Below are positions 28,439 to 35,912 of a DNA stretch of 64,000 nt, in pieces. Position 1 is the stretch's first letter. Every line of letters starts with the position of its first letter. The DNA lies in the NCBI GenBank assembly GCA_019739215.1, contig JAHHDR010000002.1, positions 1 to 64,000 on the forward strand, in the 5' to 3' direction. The position numbers were made by a program, and so were the translations under genes. The notes under the pieces are model-generated. The model searched no databases. It saw only the letters and a list, made by a program, of their open reading frames with translations, and was not told the DNA's origin. Source of the stretch: Rhizobium sp. (GTDB lineage Bacteria; Pseudomonadota; Alphaproteobacteria; Rhizobiales; Rhizobiaceae).

Positions 28439-29812
28439 ATGAAGAAACCGAACGTCATCGTCTTCTTCACCGACCAGCAACGGCACGACACCACGGGCGT
28501 CCATGGCAACCCGATGGGCCTGACGCCGAATTTCGACCGGCTGGCCCGATCAGGTACCCATCTCTACAATTCCTTCACCAGCCAGCCGCTTTGCGGCCCG
28601 GCGCGGTCGTCGATGCAGACCGGCCTCTTCGCCACCCAGACCGGCTGCTTCCGCAACGGCATTCCGCTCGCCGACGACGCGGTGACCATCGCCAAGACAT
28701 TTGCCGCCAATGGCTACAAGACCGGCTATATCGGCAAATGGCACCTCGGCGGATCGGACCCCGTGCCGAAGACCGAGCGCGGCGGCTATCAGAGCTGGCT
28801 CGCCGCCAACCTTCTGGAATTCACGTCGGATGCCTATGACACTGTGGTCTACGACGTCGATGACCAGAAGAAGAAGCTGCCCGGCTACCGCGTCGACGCC
28901 TTGACAGACGCCGCGATCCGCTATTGCGACGACCACCAGGACGATCCGTTCTTCCTCTTCGTCTCCTTCCTCGAGCCGCATCACCAGAACCATACAGACG
29001 ACTATCCGCCGCCGGACGGCTATCGCGAGCAGATGAACCAGAACATCTGGACGCCGCCCGATCTTGCCACGCTCAAGGGCACCTCAACCTGGCATCTCGG
29101 CGGCTATTACGGCATGGTCAAGCGCCTCGACGAGGCCTTCGGCCGGCTGATGGATGCGCTGAAAAGCCTCGACATGCTCGATGATACGATCGTGATGTTC
29201 ACATCGGACCACGCCTGCCACTTCAAGACCCGCAACAACGAATACAAGCGCTCCTGCCACGAAAGCGCCGTGCGCGTGCCGACCTTCATCACCGGCCCCG
29301 GCTTCCTTGCTGGCGGCCAGGTCCAGGCGCTGTTTTCGACCATCGACGTCGCTCCGACGCTGCTCGATGCGGCGGGAATCGCGGTGCCGGAGGAAATGTA
29401 TGGCAAATCGATCCTGCCCGTGGTTCGGGACCATCGCGCGCCGTGGCGCGACGACGTCTTCTTCCAGATCTCGGAGACCGAGACCGGCCGGGCGCTGCGC
29501 ACCCATCGCTGGAAATATGGCGTGACCTCGGCCTATGACGCCGACCAGCCGGGTTCGGACACCTACAAGGAAAGTTATCTCTACGATCTCGACAACGATC
29601 CTTACGAGATGGTCAATCTCGTCGGCATGACGTCCTTCCGCAAGGTTGCGGACGATCTGAAGGCCCGCATGCTCAAATGGATCGCGGATGTCGAGGGCCA
29701 GTCCCCCGACATCATCGACGCCAAGCCGCGCTTTCCGCGGCAGTATCGGCTCCATGCCAGCGACCTGATCGACGCCGTCGACCGCGAGCGGGACATCGAT
29801 CCGATCGAGTAG
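28439..29812 (+). CDS. Sulfatase (formylglycine-dependent type I family)
   Basis: This 457-residue cytoplasmic sulfatase has CGPARSSMQTGL, in which Cys52 is the residue matured to formylglycine, and metal ligands in FFTDQQR (Asp12) and FTSDHA. GGGAGGGA at 28423-28430 is a good ribosome-binding site for ATG 28439. It is only distantly related to the first sulfatase at 21458-22945, so it probably acts on a different sulfate ester, or on another position of the same compound. It lies just downstream of the LysR gene on the same strand and ends in a long hairpin. Confidence 0.9.
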   Translation: MKKPNVIVFFTDQQRHDTTGVHGNPMGLTPNFDRLARSGTHLYNSFTSQPLCGPARSSMQTGLFATQTGCFRNGIPLADDAVTIAKTFAANGYKTGYIGKWHLGGSDPVPKTERGGYQSWLAANLLEFTSDAYDTVVYDVDDQKKKLPGYRVDALTDAAIRYCDDHQDDPFFLFVSFLEPHHQNHTDDYPPPDGYREQMNQNIWTPPDLATLKGTSTWHLGGYYGMVKRLDEAFGRLMDALKSLDMLDDTIVMFTSDHACHFKTRNNEYKRSCHESAVRVPTFITGPGFLAGGQVQALFSTIDVAPTLLDAAGIAVPEEMYGKSILPVVRDHRAPWRDDVFFQISETETGRALRTHRWKYGVTSAYDADQPGSDTYKESYLYDLDNDPYEMVNLVGMTSFRKVADDLKARMLKWIADVEGQSPDIIDAKPRFPRQYRLHASDLIDAVDRERDIDPIE

Positions 29813-29830
29813 GCGGGTCCGCCCGCCTAC
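29809..29830. terminator. Bidirectional hairpin between sulfatase and reductase genes
   Basis: GTAGGCGGG and CCCGCCTAC form a perfect 9-bp stem with loop TCCG. The left arm contains the TAG stop of the plus-strand sulfatase gene and the right arm the complement of the TAG stop of the minus-strand reductase gene, so one element can end both transcripts. The U-run is weak on both sides. Confidence 0.6.
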
Positions 29831-30933
29831 GCCTCGATGTCGACAGGCGTCAGCGGTCGAGAGCAGCAGGCCAGCACATAACCGCCCGCGATTTCTTGAT
29901 CGCTGATGCCGCCATTGTGGCGCATGTCGACGTCGCCGGCGCGCTTGAGCACCTTGCAGGTGCCGCAGATGCCGGATTCGCAGGCCGCCGGAATGCGGAC
30001 GCCGGCGGCGCGTGCGGTCTCGAGGATCGTCTGGCCCGGCACGCAGGCGGCCTGTTCGTTCGATCCGAGGAAGTTCACCGTCAGGCCGGCATTGGTGCCG
30101 TCGATGGAAATATCGGGCGCCTGCTTGTGGACCGCCTCGGCAATCGAGGTCGTGCCAAAACTTTCCTGGTGGTAATGGCCCATGTCGAAGCCTTCGGCGC
30201 GGGCGATCGTGCTCACCGCCTTCATGAAGGGCTCGGGACCGCAGCAGAAGATTTCGCGGTTCATGAAATCGGGCACCAGCAGCGCGAACTTGTAGCGATC
30301 GATGCGACCCATCAGGCCGCTCCAGGGCGCTGCGGCGGACCGCCCCTCCGGCAGGAAGCCGAGCGACAGGTTGGGCATGCGCCGGGCGAGCATTTCGAGT
30401 TCGTCGCGGAAGATGATTTCTTCCGGCCGGCGCGCCGAATTGAGGAAAGCGACGTCGGCGCCCGGCTCGCAATCGGCAAGCCAGCGCAGCATCGACATCA
30501 TCGGCGTGATGCCGGAACCGGCGGAGATGAAGAGGTACTTCTTCGCCGGATTGCGGGCCAGCGTGAAGTGACCGCTCGGGCCGTAGGCGCGCAGACGTGA
30601 GCCGGGTACGACATTGTGGAACATCCAGCGCGTGCCGATGGAGTTGACCTGCGCCTTGATGGTGATGGAGATCGCATAGGGCCGCGAGGGCGAGGACGAG
30701 ACCGTGTAGGTCCGATGCAGATCACCGTCCTTCGTCCGCAGTTCGACCGTGATGAACTGGCCCGGCATGTAGCGAAACCAGCCGCCACCCTCGACCGCGA
30801 AGGAGAAGGTCTTCACGTCGGGGGCCTCGTCGGTGACGCTGATGCAGACCAGCATCTGGCGCGCCGAATTCCACGGCTTCATCTCGTCAAGCGGCAGCGC
30901 GGCCGGAACCGTGCCCATCACCATCATGTTCAT
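29827..30933 (-). CDS. gbcB: NAD(P)H ferredoxin-type reductase of the Rieske oxygenase (GbcB-like)
   Basis: This 368-residue reductase passes electrons from NAD(P)H to the Rieske oxygenase encoded just upstream. It has a ferredoxin-NADP reductase-like module with RTYTVSSSP for FAD and SGITPMMSML for the nucleotide. A C-terminal plant-type 2Fe-2S domain (from about 285) has the cysteines of CESGICGTC and the last ligand in VLACCSRP. The order matches GbcB and related hybrid-cluster-type reductases. The gene follows the oxygenase after 16 bases on the same strand, under the same cobalamin riboswitch. Confidence 0.85.
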   Translation of the reverse strand: MNMMVMGTVPAALPLDEMKPWNSARQMLVCISVTDEAPDVKTFSFAVEGGGWFRYMPGQFITVELRTKDGDLHRTYTVSSSPSRPYAISITIKAQVNSIGTRWMFHNVVPGSRLRAYGPSGHFTLARNPAKKYLFISAGSGITPMMSMLRWLADCEPGADVAFLNSARRPEEIIFRDELEMLARRMPNLSLGFLPEGRSAAAPWSGLMGRIDRYKFALLVPDFMNREIFCCGPEPFMKAVSTIARAEGFDMGHYHQESFGTTSIAEAVHKQAPDISIDGTNAGLTVNFLGSNEQAACVPGQTILETARAAGVRIPAACESGICGTCKVLKRAGDVDMRHNGGISDQEIAGGYVLACCSRPLTPVDIEA

Positions 30934-30949
30934 GTCTCGCCTCCCCGGC

Positions 30950-32197
30950 TCAGGCGACGGAACGCAGGGCCGGGCGGCCCGTGGCGGTCAGGCGATCCTG
31001 CATGAAGCTCGAATACCATTCGACGAACTGAGAGACGCCGCTTTCATGGATCTCGGAATAGGGACCGGGCTGGTAAGCCGGCGAATGAATGCCGCGAGCA
31101 TTCTCCTCGACGATCTGGCGGTCCTGGTCGTTGGTTTCGGTCCAGACATGGATGAGTTCGTCGAGACGGTAGTCGATGCCTTCGACCGCGTCCTTGTGGA
31201 CCAGCCATTTGGTCGTGACGGCGGTCTCGGTCGCGCTGATCGGCATGACGCGGAAGGTGATGGCGTGATCGCTCAGCACATGGTTCCAGGTCGTGGGATA
31301 GTGGAACAGGAGCAACGTACCGATCCGGTCCATGTTCACATTGTCCGACAGCCGCATCTGCACCGCCTTGCGGCCCGAGAGCGTATAGCTGATCGCCTCG
31401 CGCAGCAGCGGCATGCGCGTGGTCCGGTACTGGCCGGCCTCGTCCATCACGAACTGGCTCGGCAGGCCGATGCCTTCGCATTTGGCCCAGTGCTCGGCGA
31501 TTTCAGGGTCTTCCCCGGCGCCGTTGACGCCGGAAATGGTCGGCGCCTCGGGGAAAGTCTTGCAGAGCTCCGGATGGTTCCCGGCGCAATGGTAGCATTC
31601 GCGGTTGTTTTCCCAGACGAGCTTCCAGTTGCCCTTTTCGATGATCGTGCTCTCATAGGCGATCTTTGCATCGCGCAGGCGGTGGGGCAGGAAATAGGGC
31701 TCCATCATCGCCTTGAACGGCGCAAAATCCATCGGCTCGTCCGCGAGGCAGATGAAGATGTAGCCTCCGGTGCTCTCGCAGGCGACGGGCTTGAGGCCGA
31801 AGCCCGACACGTCGAAATTCTCGCCCATCTGGCGGGCATAGAGCAACGCGCCGTCGAGGTCATAGGTCCACTGGTGATAGGGACAGACGAGCTTGGCGGC
31901 ATTACCGCGATGTTCCTGGCAGACACGGGAGCCGCGGTGGCGGCAGGAATTGTGCAGCGCGTTGATCTTGCCGTCATTTCCGCGGACGAGGACGACGGAA
32001 TAGGCGCCGACTTCCACCGTCATGTAATTGCCGGGATTGGGGATTTCGCAGTCATGGCCGATGAACAGCCAGTCCTTGTACCAGATCTGCTCCATGTCGA
32101 GCTGGTGGAAGGCGGGGTCTATATAGAAAGGCTGGTCGAGGCTATAGCCGGGCTTGCGGTTCTTGAGCCGGGCCAGCATGTCTGCGCGAATATCCAT
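30950..32197 (-). CDS. gbcA: Rieske non-heme iron oxygenase, glycine betaine monooxygenase-like (GbcA-like)
   Basis: This 415-residue oxygenase has an N-terminal Rieske 2Fe-2S domain, with CRHRGS and CPYHQW supplying the two Cys and two His. Its C-terminal catalytic domain has the iron site in ENNRECYHCAGNHPEL. Relatives include glycine betaine demethylase GbcA and stachydrine demethylase, which oxidatively remove an N-methyl group and release formaldehyde. The partner reductase follows. The transcript starts with a cobalamin riboswitch 140 bases upstream, so expression should fall when B12 is plentiful. The exact substrate is not proven; another quaternary amine or a B12-linked compound is possible. 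Confidence 0.8.
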   Translation of the reverse strand: MDIRADMLARLKNRKPGYSLDQPFYIDPAFHQLDMEQIWYKDWLFIGHDCEIPNPGNYMTVEVGAYSVVLVRGNDGKINALHNSCRHRGSRVCQEHRGNAAKLVCPYHQWTYDLDGALLYARQMGENFDVSGFGLKPVACESTGGYIFICLADEPMDFAPFKAMMEPYFLPHRLRDAKIAYESTIIEKGNWKLVWENNRECYHCAGNHPELCKTFPEAPTISGVNGAGEDPEIAEHWAKCEGIGLPSQFVMDEAGQYRTTRMPLLREAISYTLSGRKAVQMRLSDNVNMDRIGTLLLFHYPTTWNHVLSDHAITFRVMPISATETAVTTKWLVHKDAVEGIDYRLDELIHVWTETNDQDRQIVEENARGIHSPAYQPGPYSEIHESGVSQFVEWYSSFMQDRLTATGRPALRSVA

Positions 32198-32246
32198 TAC
32201 GGTCCTCGTATGTTCGGGGACTGGTGCTCAAGGGTCTGTGGGGGAA

Positions 32247-32264
32247 GCGTGCACCATCGCACGC
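32247..32264 (-). promoter_or_regulatory. Hairpin between riboswitch and Rieske gene
   Basis: GCGTGC and GCACGC form a 6-bp GC stem with a six-base loop, about 50 bases before the start codon. A second dyad, GATCGC with GCGATC, lies at 32303-32319. One of them may be part of the riboswitch expression platform. Neither is followed by a clear U-run, so control could act on translation or through Rho. Confidence 0.35.
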
Positions 32265-32339
32265 CCGGAACTCCGTCGGGTCACGATGTTCATCCGCCCC
32301 ACGATCGCCCACCGCGATCAGTCGAGTGTCAGTTCACGA

Positions 32340-32530
32340 GGCTGGTTTCCGGGCTCCGAAGTGGCGCGTCCGTAGCTGGCGGACAGGCCCGTCGCGACTC
32401 CTTCCCGGATTCATCACCCAGTGGACTCCCGTCGCGATTTCACTTCGCTACCGTTGCGGGGGCAGCGCCGGGTTCTCACCGGCTTCCCAATTCTCCGGCC
32501 GCTCCTTGCGAAGCAACCGGCACCTCATGC
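32340..32530 (-). ncRNA. Cobalamin (B12) riboswitch
   Basis: Read on the minus strand, the sequence shows the cobalamin aptamer core in order. AATTGGGAAGCCGGTGAGAA is followed by CCCGGCGCTGCCCCCGCAACGG (split across two stems), then AGTCCACTGGG, and near the 3' end GAGCCCGGAAACCAGCC, which matches the B12-box region. Spacing and stems fit the RF00174 class. It lies about 140 bases upstream of the Rieske oxygenase gene on the same strand. Exact ends are approximate (plus or minus about 10 bases). Confidence 0.9.
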
Positions 32531-32626
32531 AGCAAATAGAACCACGGATTTTGCGACGCGGCGGCATCGTTTGCGACATTGCCATGGCGTCGTCGAAACA
32601 AAATTTCTGGTGGGTGCGCGCCGGCG

Positions 32627-33133
32627 TCAAACGCCGACCGGCAGGCCGAGCCCGACCTTGACGCGGTCCATGGCGACGAAGCTGCGGAAACGCTTCACAT
32701 TGTTGTTGCCGAAGAACAGGCGGCGGGTCAGCGCATCGTAATCCGCCATGGTCGGCACCGTCACGACGAGGATGAAATCGGTCTCGCCGGTGACGTAGTA
32801 GCATTGCTGTATCTCTGGCGTCCGGGCAAACTCCCGCTTGGCGCTTTCGATCTGTTCCGCCGTCTCGCTGAACACCTCGACCTCGACAAAAATGGTGATG
32901 GGATGACCGACGGCATCGGGATCGAGGATCGCGACGTTGGCCTGAATGACGCCGGTCTCCGTCAGCCGCTTGATGCGGCGCTGGACGGCGGGGGCGGAGA
33001 GATTGACGGCCTCGCCGATCTCCCGCTGCGGCGTCGTGTTGTCCTTCTGCAGAATCGCAAGGATCCTGCGGTCGAAATCGTCCAGGGCGGCGGGCTGAAC
33101 GGACTTGCGCAAATACGGGCTCCAGCGAAACAA
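32627..33133 (-). CDS. Lrp/AsnC-family transcriptional regulator
   Basis: This 168-residue feast/famine regulator has an N-terminal helix-turn-helix (REIGEAVNLSAPAVQRRIKR, about residues 37-56) and a C-terminal RAM ligand-binding domain (VTGETDFILVVTV). It is divergent from the diaminopropionate ammonia-lyase gene with a 70-base spacer, so it very likely senses an amino acid and controls that enzyme and itself. Its start could also be a later codon, since the first 16 residues are not part of the fold. Confidence 0.9.
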   Translation of the reverse strand: MFRWSPYLRKSVQPAALDDFDRRILAILQKDNTTPQREIGEAVNLSAPAVQRRIKRLTETGVIQANVAILDPDAVGHPITIFVEVEVFSETAEQIESAKREFARTPEIQQCYYVTGETDFILVVTVPTMADYDALTRRLFFGNNNVKRFRSFVAMDRVKVGLGLPVGV

Positions 33134-33203
33134 ACTTGCACGATACGGGGCAATATAGAGCGCAAATCTCGCTTCGCCTGCAATATTCTTGTCTCAGCAA
33201 TCA

Positions 33204-34427
33204 ATGAGGCCGATCATGTTCCTGCACAACACCAATCCCGACTACCGCAAGCCGCTCACGGGCGAAGACGCCGAGACGCTGGGGCTCGAGGCCGCCAGCG
33301 AGGTCGAGCGCCATCTCGGCTTTCGCGACAACCATGCCGCAACGCCGCTTCACGCGCTGCCGGCGCTGGCGCGAAGCATTGGCGTCGCCGCCATCCACAT
33401 CAAGGACGAGGGCCAGCGGCTCGGGCTCGGCAGTTTCAAGGCGCTGGGCGGCTCCTATGCCGTGATCCGGCTGGTGCTCGAGGAAGCGGGGCGTCGGCTG
33501 GGACGGGCGGTGGATGTTGCGGAACTCTCCGCGCCGGAGGTTCGGGCCGTCGCGGGCGCCATGACCTTCGCCTGTGCGACCGACGGCAACCACGGGCGTT
33601 CGGTGGCACAGGGCGCGCAGCTGGTCGGGGCGAAGGCGGCGATCTTCGTCCATGGCGGGGTGAGCGACGAGCGGGTCGCGGCGATCGCCCGATACGGGGC
33701 GGAGATGATCCGCGTGGCCGGCACCTATGACGATTCCGTGCGCGAGGCGGCCCACGTCGCCGGGGAGAAGGGCTGGACAATCGTCTCCGACACATCGTGG
33801 CCCGGCTACGAGCGCATCCCCGGGCTGGTGATGCAGGGCTATACCGCGATCGTGCGCGAGGCGCTGCGTGCTCTGCCCACGCCGCCGACCCATGTCTTCG
33901 TGCAGTCCGGCGTCGGCGGCATCGCCGCGGCGGTGGCCGGGCACCTGGCGCTCGCGCTCGGTGACAGGCGGCCGGTCTTCACCGTGGTCGATCCGGCGCG
34001 CTCGGCCTGCATCGTCGAGACCGCGCGGGCCGGCCATCCCGTGAAAGTGCCGCATGGCGAGCCGACCGTAATGGCGATGCTGGAGTGCTATGAGCCGTCG
34101 CTGGTGGCCTGGCGCATTCTCGCTCGGGTCGCCGACAGCTTCATGACGGTCGACGAGGAGGATGCGATCCATGTCATGCGACGCCTCGCCGATCCGCTGG
34201 GCCATGATCCGGCGATCGTGGCCGGGGAGAGCGGCGGCGTGGGGCTCGCCGGCCTGCTGCGTGCCGCGGCCGATCCGGCTGTCCGGATGAAGCTCGGCCT
34301 CAATGGCGCGTCCTCGATCTTCGTCATCAATACCGAAGGCGCGACGGACCCGGCCAAGTACCTGGCATTGGTTGGCCGGTCGCCGGCGGATGTTCTGGCG
34401 CGCAGGCGGGAGGAAATTTCGGCATGA
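33204..34427 (+). CDS. Diaminopropionate ammonia-lyase
   Basis: This 407-residue PLP fold-type II enzyme converts 2,3-diaminopropionate to pyruvate and two ammonia molecules. GSFKALGG contains the Schiff-base Lys79, and ATDGNHGRS holds the aspartate used as second base in this family. SGVGGIAAAVAG binds the cofactor phosphate. The length fits YgeX-type enzymes. ATG 33204 is chosen over a TTG at 33189. The divergent Lrp-type gene is the likely regulator. A related beta-elimination on serine or threonine cannot be excluded. Confidence 0.88.
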   Translation: MRPIMFLHNTNPDYRKPLTGEDAETLGLEAASEVERHLGFRDNHAATPLHALPALARSIGVAAIHIKDEGQRLGLGSFKALGGSYAVIRLVLEEAGRRLGRAVDVAELSAPEVRAVAGAMTFACATDGNHGRSVAQGAQLVGAKAAIFVHGGVSDERVAAIARYGAEMIRVAGTYDDSVREAAHVAGEKGWTIVSDTSWPGYERIPGLVMQGYTAIVREALRALPTPPTHVFVQSGVGGIAAAVAGHLALALGDRRPVFTVVDPARSACIVETARAGHPVKVPHGEPTVMAMLECYEPSLVAWRILARVADSFMTVDEEDAIHVMRRLADPLGHDPAIVAGESGGVGLAGLLRAAADPAVRMKLGLNGASSIFVINTEGATDPAKYLALVGRSPADVLARRREEISA

Positions 34428-34519
34428 CGTCGCGTCGGCGCCATGAACCTGCGGGTGGGCTGGTGTGGATATTCCTCCGTATCGTGCGCCACGGCTCTCG
34501 TAGGCTCGATGCCGGTCAC

Positions 34520-35305
34520 CTAGTCCACCTGCGCGCCGCCAGTGGCATTGGCCATGGTTGCGGTCATGCCGGCGGCGAGGTCGCTGGCCATCAGCACTGC
34601 GGCATCCGCAACCTGGGCAAGCGCGGTGATGCGGCGGAGCGGCGTGTTGCTGGCGAACTCCCGGTGGAGGTCATCGAAGGTCACGCCCAACTCCTTCGCG
34701 CGCCGTTCCCAGATCTCGCGTACACCCGGCGTGTCGGGTGAGCCCGGCGAGCGGACCCATGTGACCCGCACGCCACTCGGTCCGTTCTCAACCGCGAGCT
34801 GACGCAGGAAATGCTCGACGGCCGCGCAGGCGACGCCGAAGCCGCCAACCCGGGAATAGGCCTCGCGCGCCGCATTGGCGGTTATGCCGCCGATGGCGCC
34901 GCCGCCGTTGACGGCCATGTGGCGGGCAATGACCGTGCCGGTGAAGAACCAACTCGTGAGCGATTTCCGGATCGGCAGCAGGAATGGCTCAAGCGCCATG
35001 TCGGCCAGTTCCTCGCCCTGCGTGTCGCCCCACTCGATGGCGTTGAACATGATCTTCACCGGGCCGGCCTTTGCGGCGATTTCCGCGAGGTGCGCCTCGA
35101 CCGCCGCCTTGTCGGTGGCATCGACCGGCGCGACTTCGACCTTGCCGCCCTGCGCGCGAATTTCCGTGGCGACTTTTTCCAGCCCATCGCGTCCGCGCGC
35201 GGCGATGAAGACCCGCGCACCTTCTCGGGCGAAGGCTTTTGCCACCGCGCCGCCGACCGCGCCACTTCCACCATAGACGATCGCCGTCCTGTTCCTCAGC
35301 AACAT
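34520..35305 (-). CDS. Atypical short-chain dehydrogenase lacking the YxxxK lysine
   Basis: This 261-residue Rossmann protein begins with YGGSGAVGGAVAKAFA (TGxxxGxG type) and keeps the overall SDR fold to the C-terminus. At the active-site helix the sequence is TANAAREAYSRVGGFGVACA, so no lysine sits four residues after the tyrosine and the usual Ser-Tyr-Lys set is incomplete. It may use a different mechanism or only bind NAD(P). ATG 35305 follows a GAGGAGAGGAAT ribosome-binding site; the longer frame to 35395 is less likely. Neighbours give no clear pathway. Confidence 0.75.
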   Translation of the reverse strand: MLLRNRTAIVYGGSGAVGGAVAKAFAREGARVFIAARGRDGLEKVATEIRAQGGKVEVAPVDATDKAAVEAHLAEIAAKAGPVKIMFNAIEWGDTQGEELADMALEPFLLPIRKSLTSWFFTGTVIARHMAVNGGGAIGGITANAAREAYSRVGGFGVACAAVEHFLRQLAVENGPSGVRVTWVRSPGSPDTPGVREIWERRAKELGVTFDDLHREFASNTPLRRITALAQVADAAVLMASDLAAGMTATMANATGGAQVD

Positions 35306-35518
35306 ATTCCTCTCCTCTTCGCCGGCCGGATATTCCGGCCCCATCAAGGACGAGCGACGCCACGGCAATCCGACAGGGCTGGTCAGAATTTTCAAGTCTT
35401 CTTCGCTGGGACTTCACAGTGCCGCTCCGGAACGTCCTCCTTCGACCCACAACGTCGCTTTCGTGACAGACATCGCGCGCAGCCGATCATAGCGTCCATC
35501 CCATCGATGGAGGGTTTG

Positions 35519-35908
35519 ATGGCGGATATCGGCGGCAGCTGCCTTTGCGGCGGCATCAGCTACAGGATTTCGGGAGACTTGCGGCCGGTCGTGGCCTGTC
35601 ACTGCAACCAGTGCCGCAAGGCGTCCGGCCATTATGTGGCGGCGACGCAGGCACTGGCGCGGGATATTGAGATCGAGGGCGACCCTCGCTGGTACCGTTC
35701 CTCAGATTTTGCCGAACGCGGCTTCTGTGCGACCTGTGGCAGCAACCTGTTCTGGCGCAAGCATGGCGGCGCCTATGTCTCGATCTTTGCCGGCGGGCTC
35801 GACGGGCCGACCGGGCTCAAGATGGTGAGCCAGCTCCATTGCGAGTCGTCCGGCGACTATTACGAGCTGCCGGATCTGGAATGCATCGATCAGGCGACCT
35901 TGAAATAG
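35519..35908 (+). CDS. GFA (CENP-V/GFA) domain zinc protein
   Basis: This 129-residue protein of the glutathione-dependent formaldehyde-activating enzyme fold has the zinc ligands in GSCLCGGISY, HCNQCRKASG and FCATCGSNLF. Members act on glutathione adducts or have unknown roles. ATG 35519 lies close behind GGAGGG (gap of four bases) and matches the family start. The gene is convergent with metH, four bases apart. A role in handling formaldehyde, which the Rieske demethylase nearby would release, is possible but speculative. Confidence 0.85.
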   Translation: MADIGGSCLCGGISYRISGDLRPVVACHCNQCRKASGHYVAATQALARDIEIEGDPRWYRSSDFAERGFCATCGSNLFWRKHGGAYVSIFAGGLDGPTGLKMVSQLHCESSGDYYELPDLECIDQATLK

Positions 35909-35912
35909 ACGA

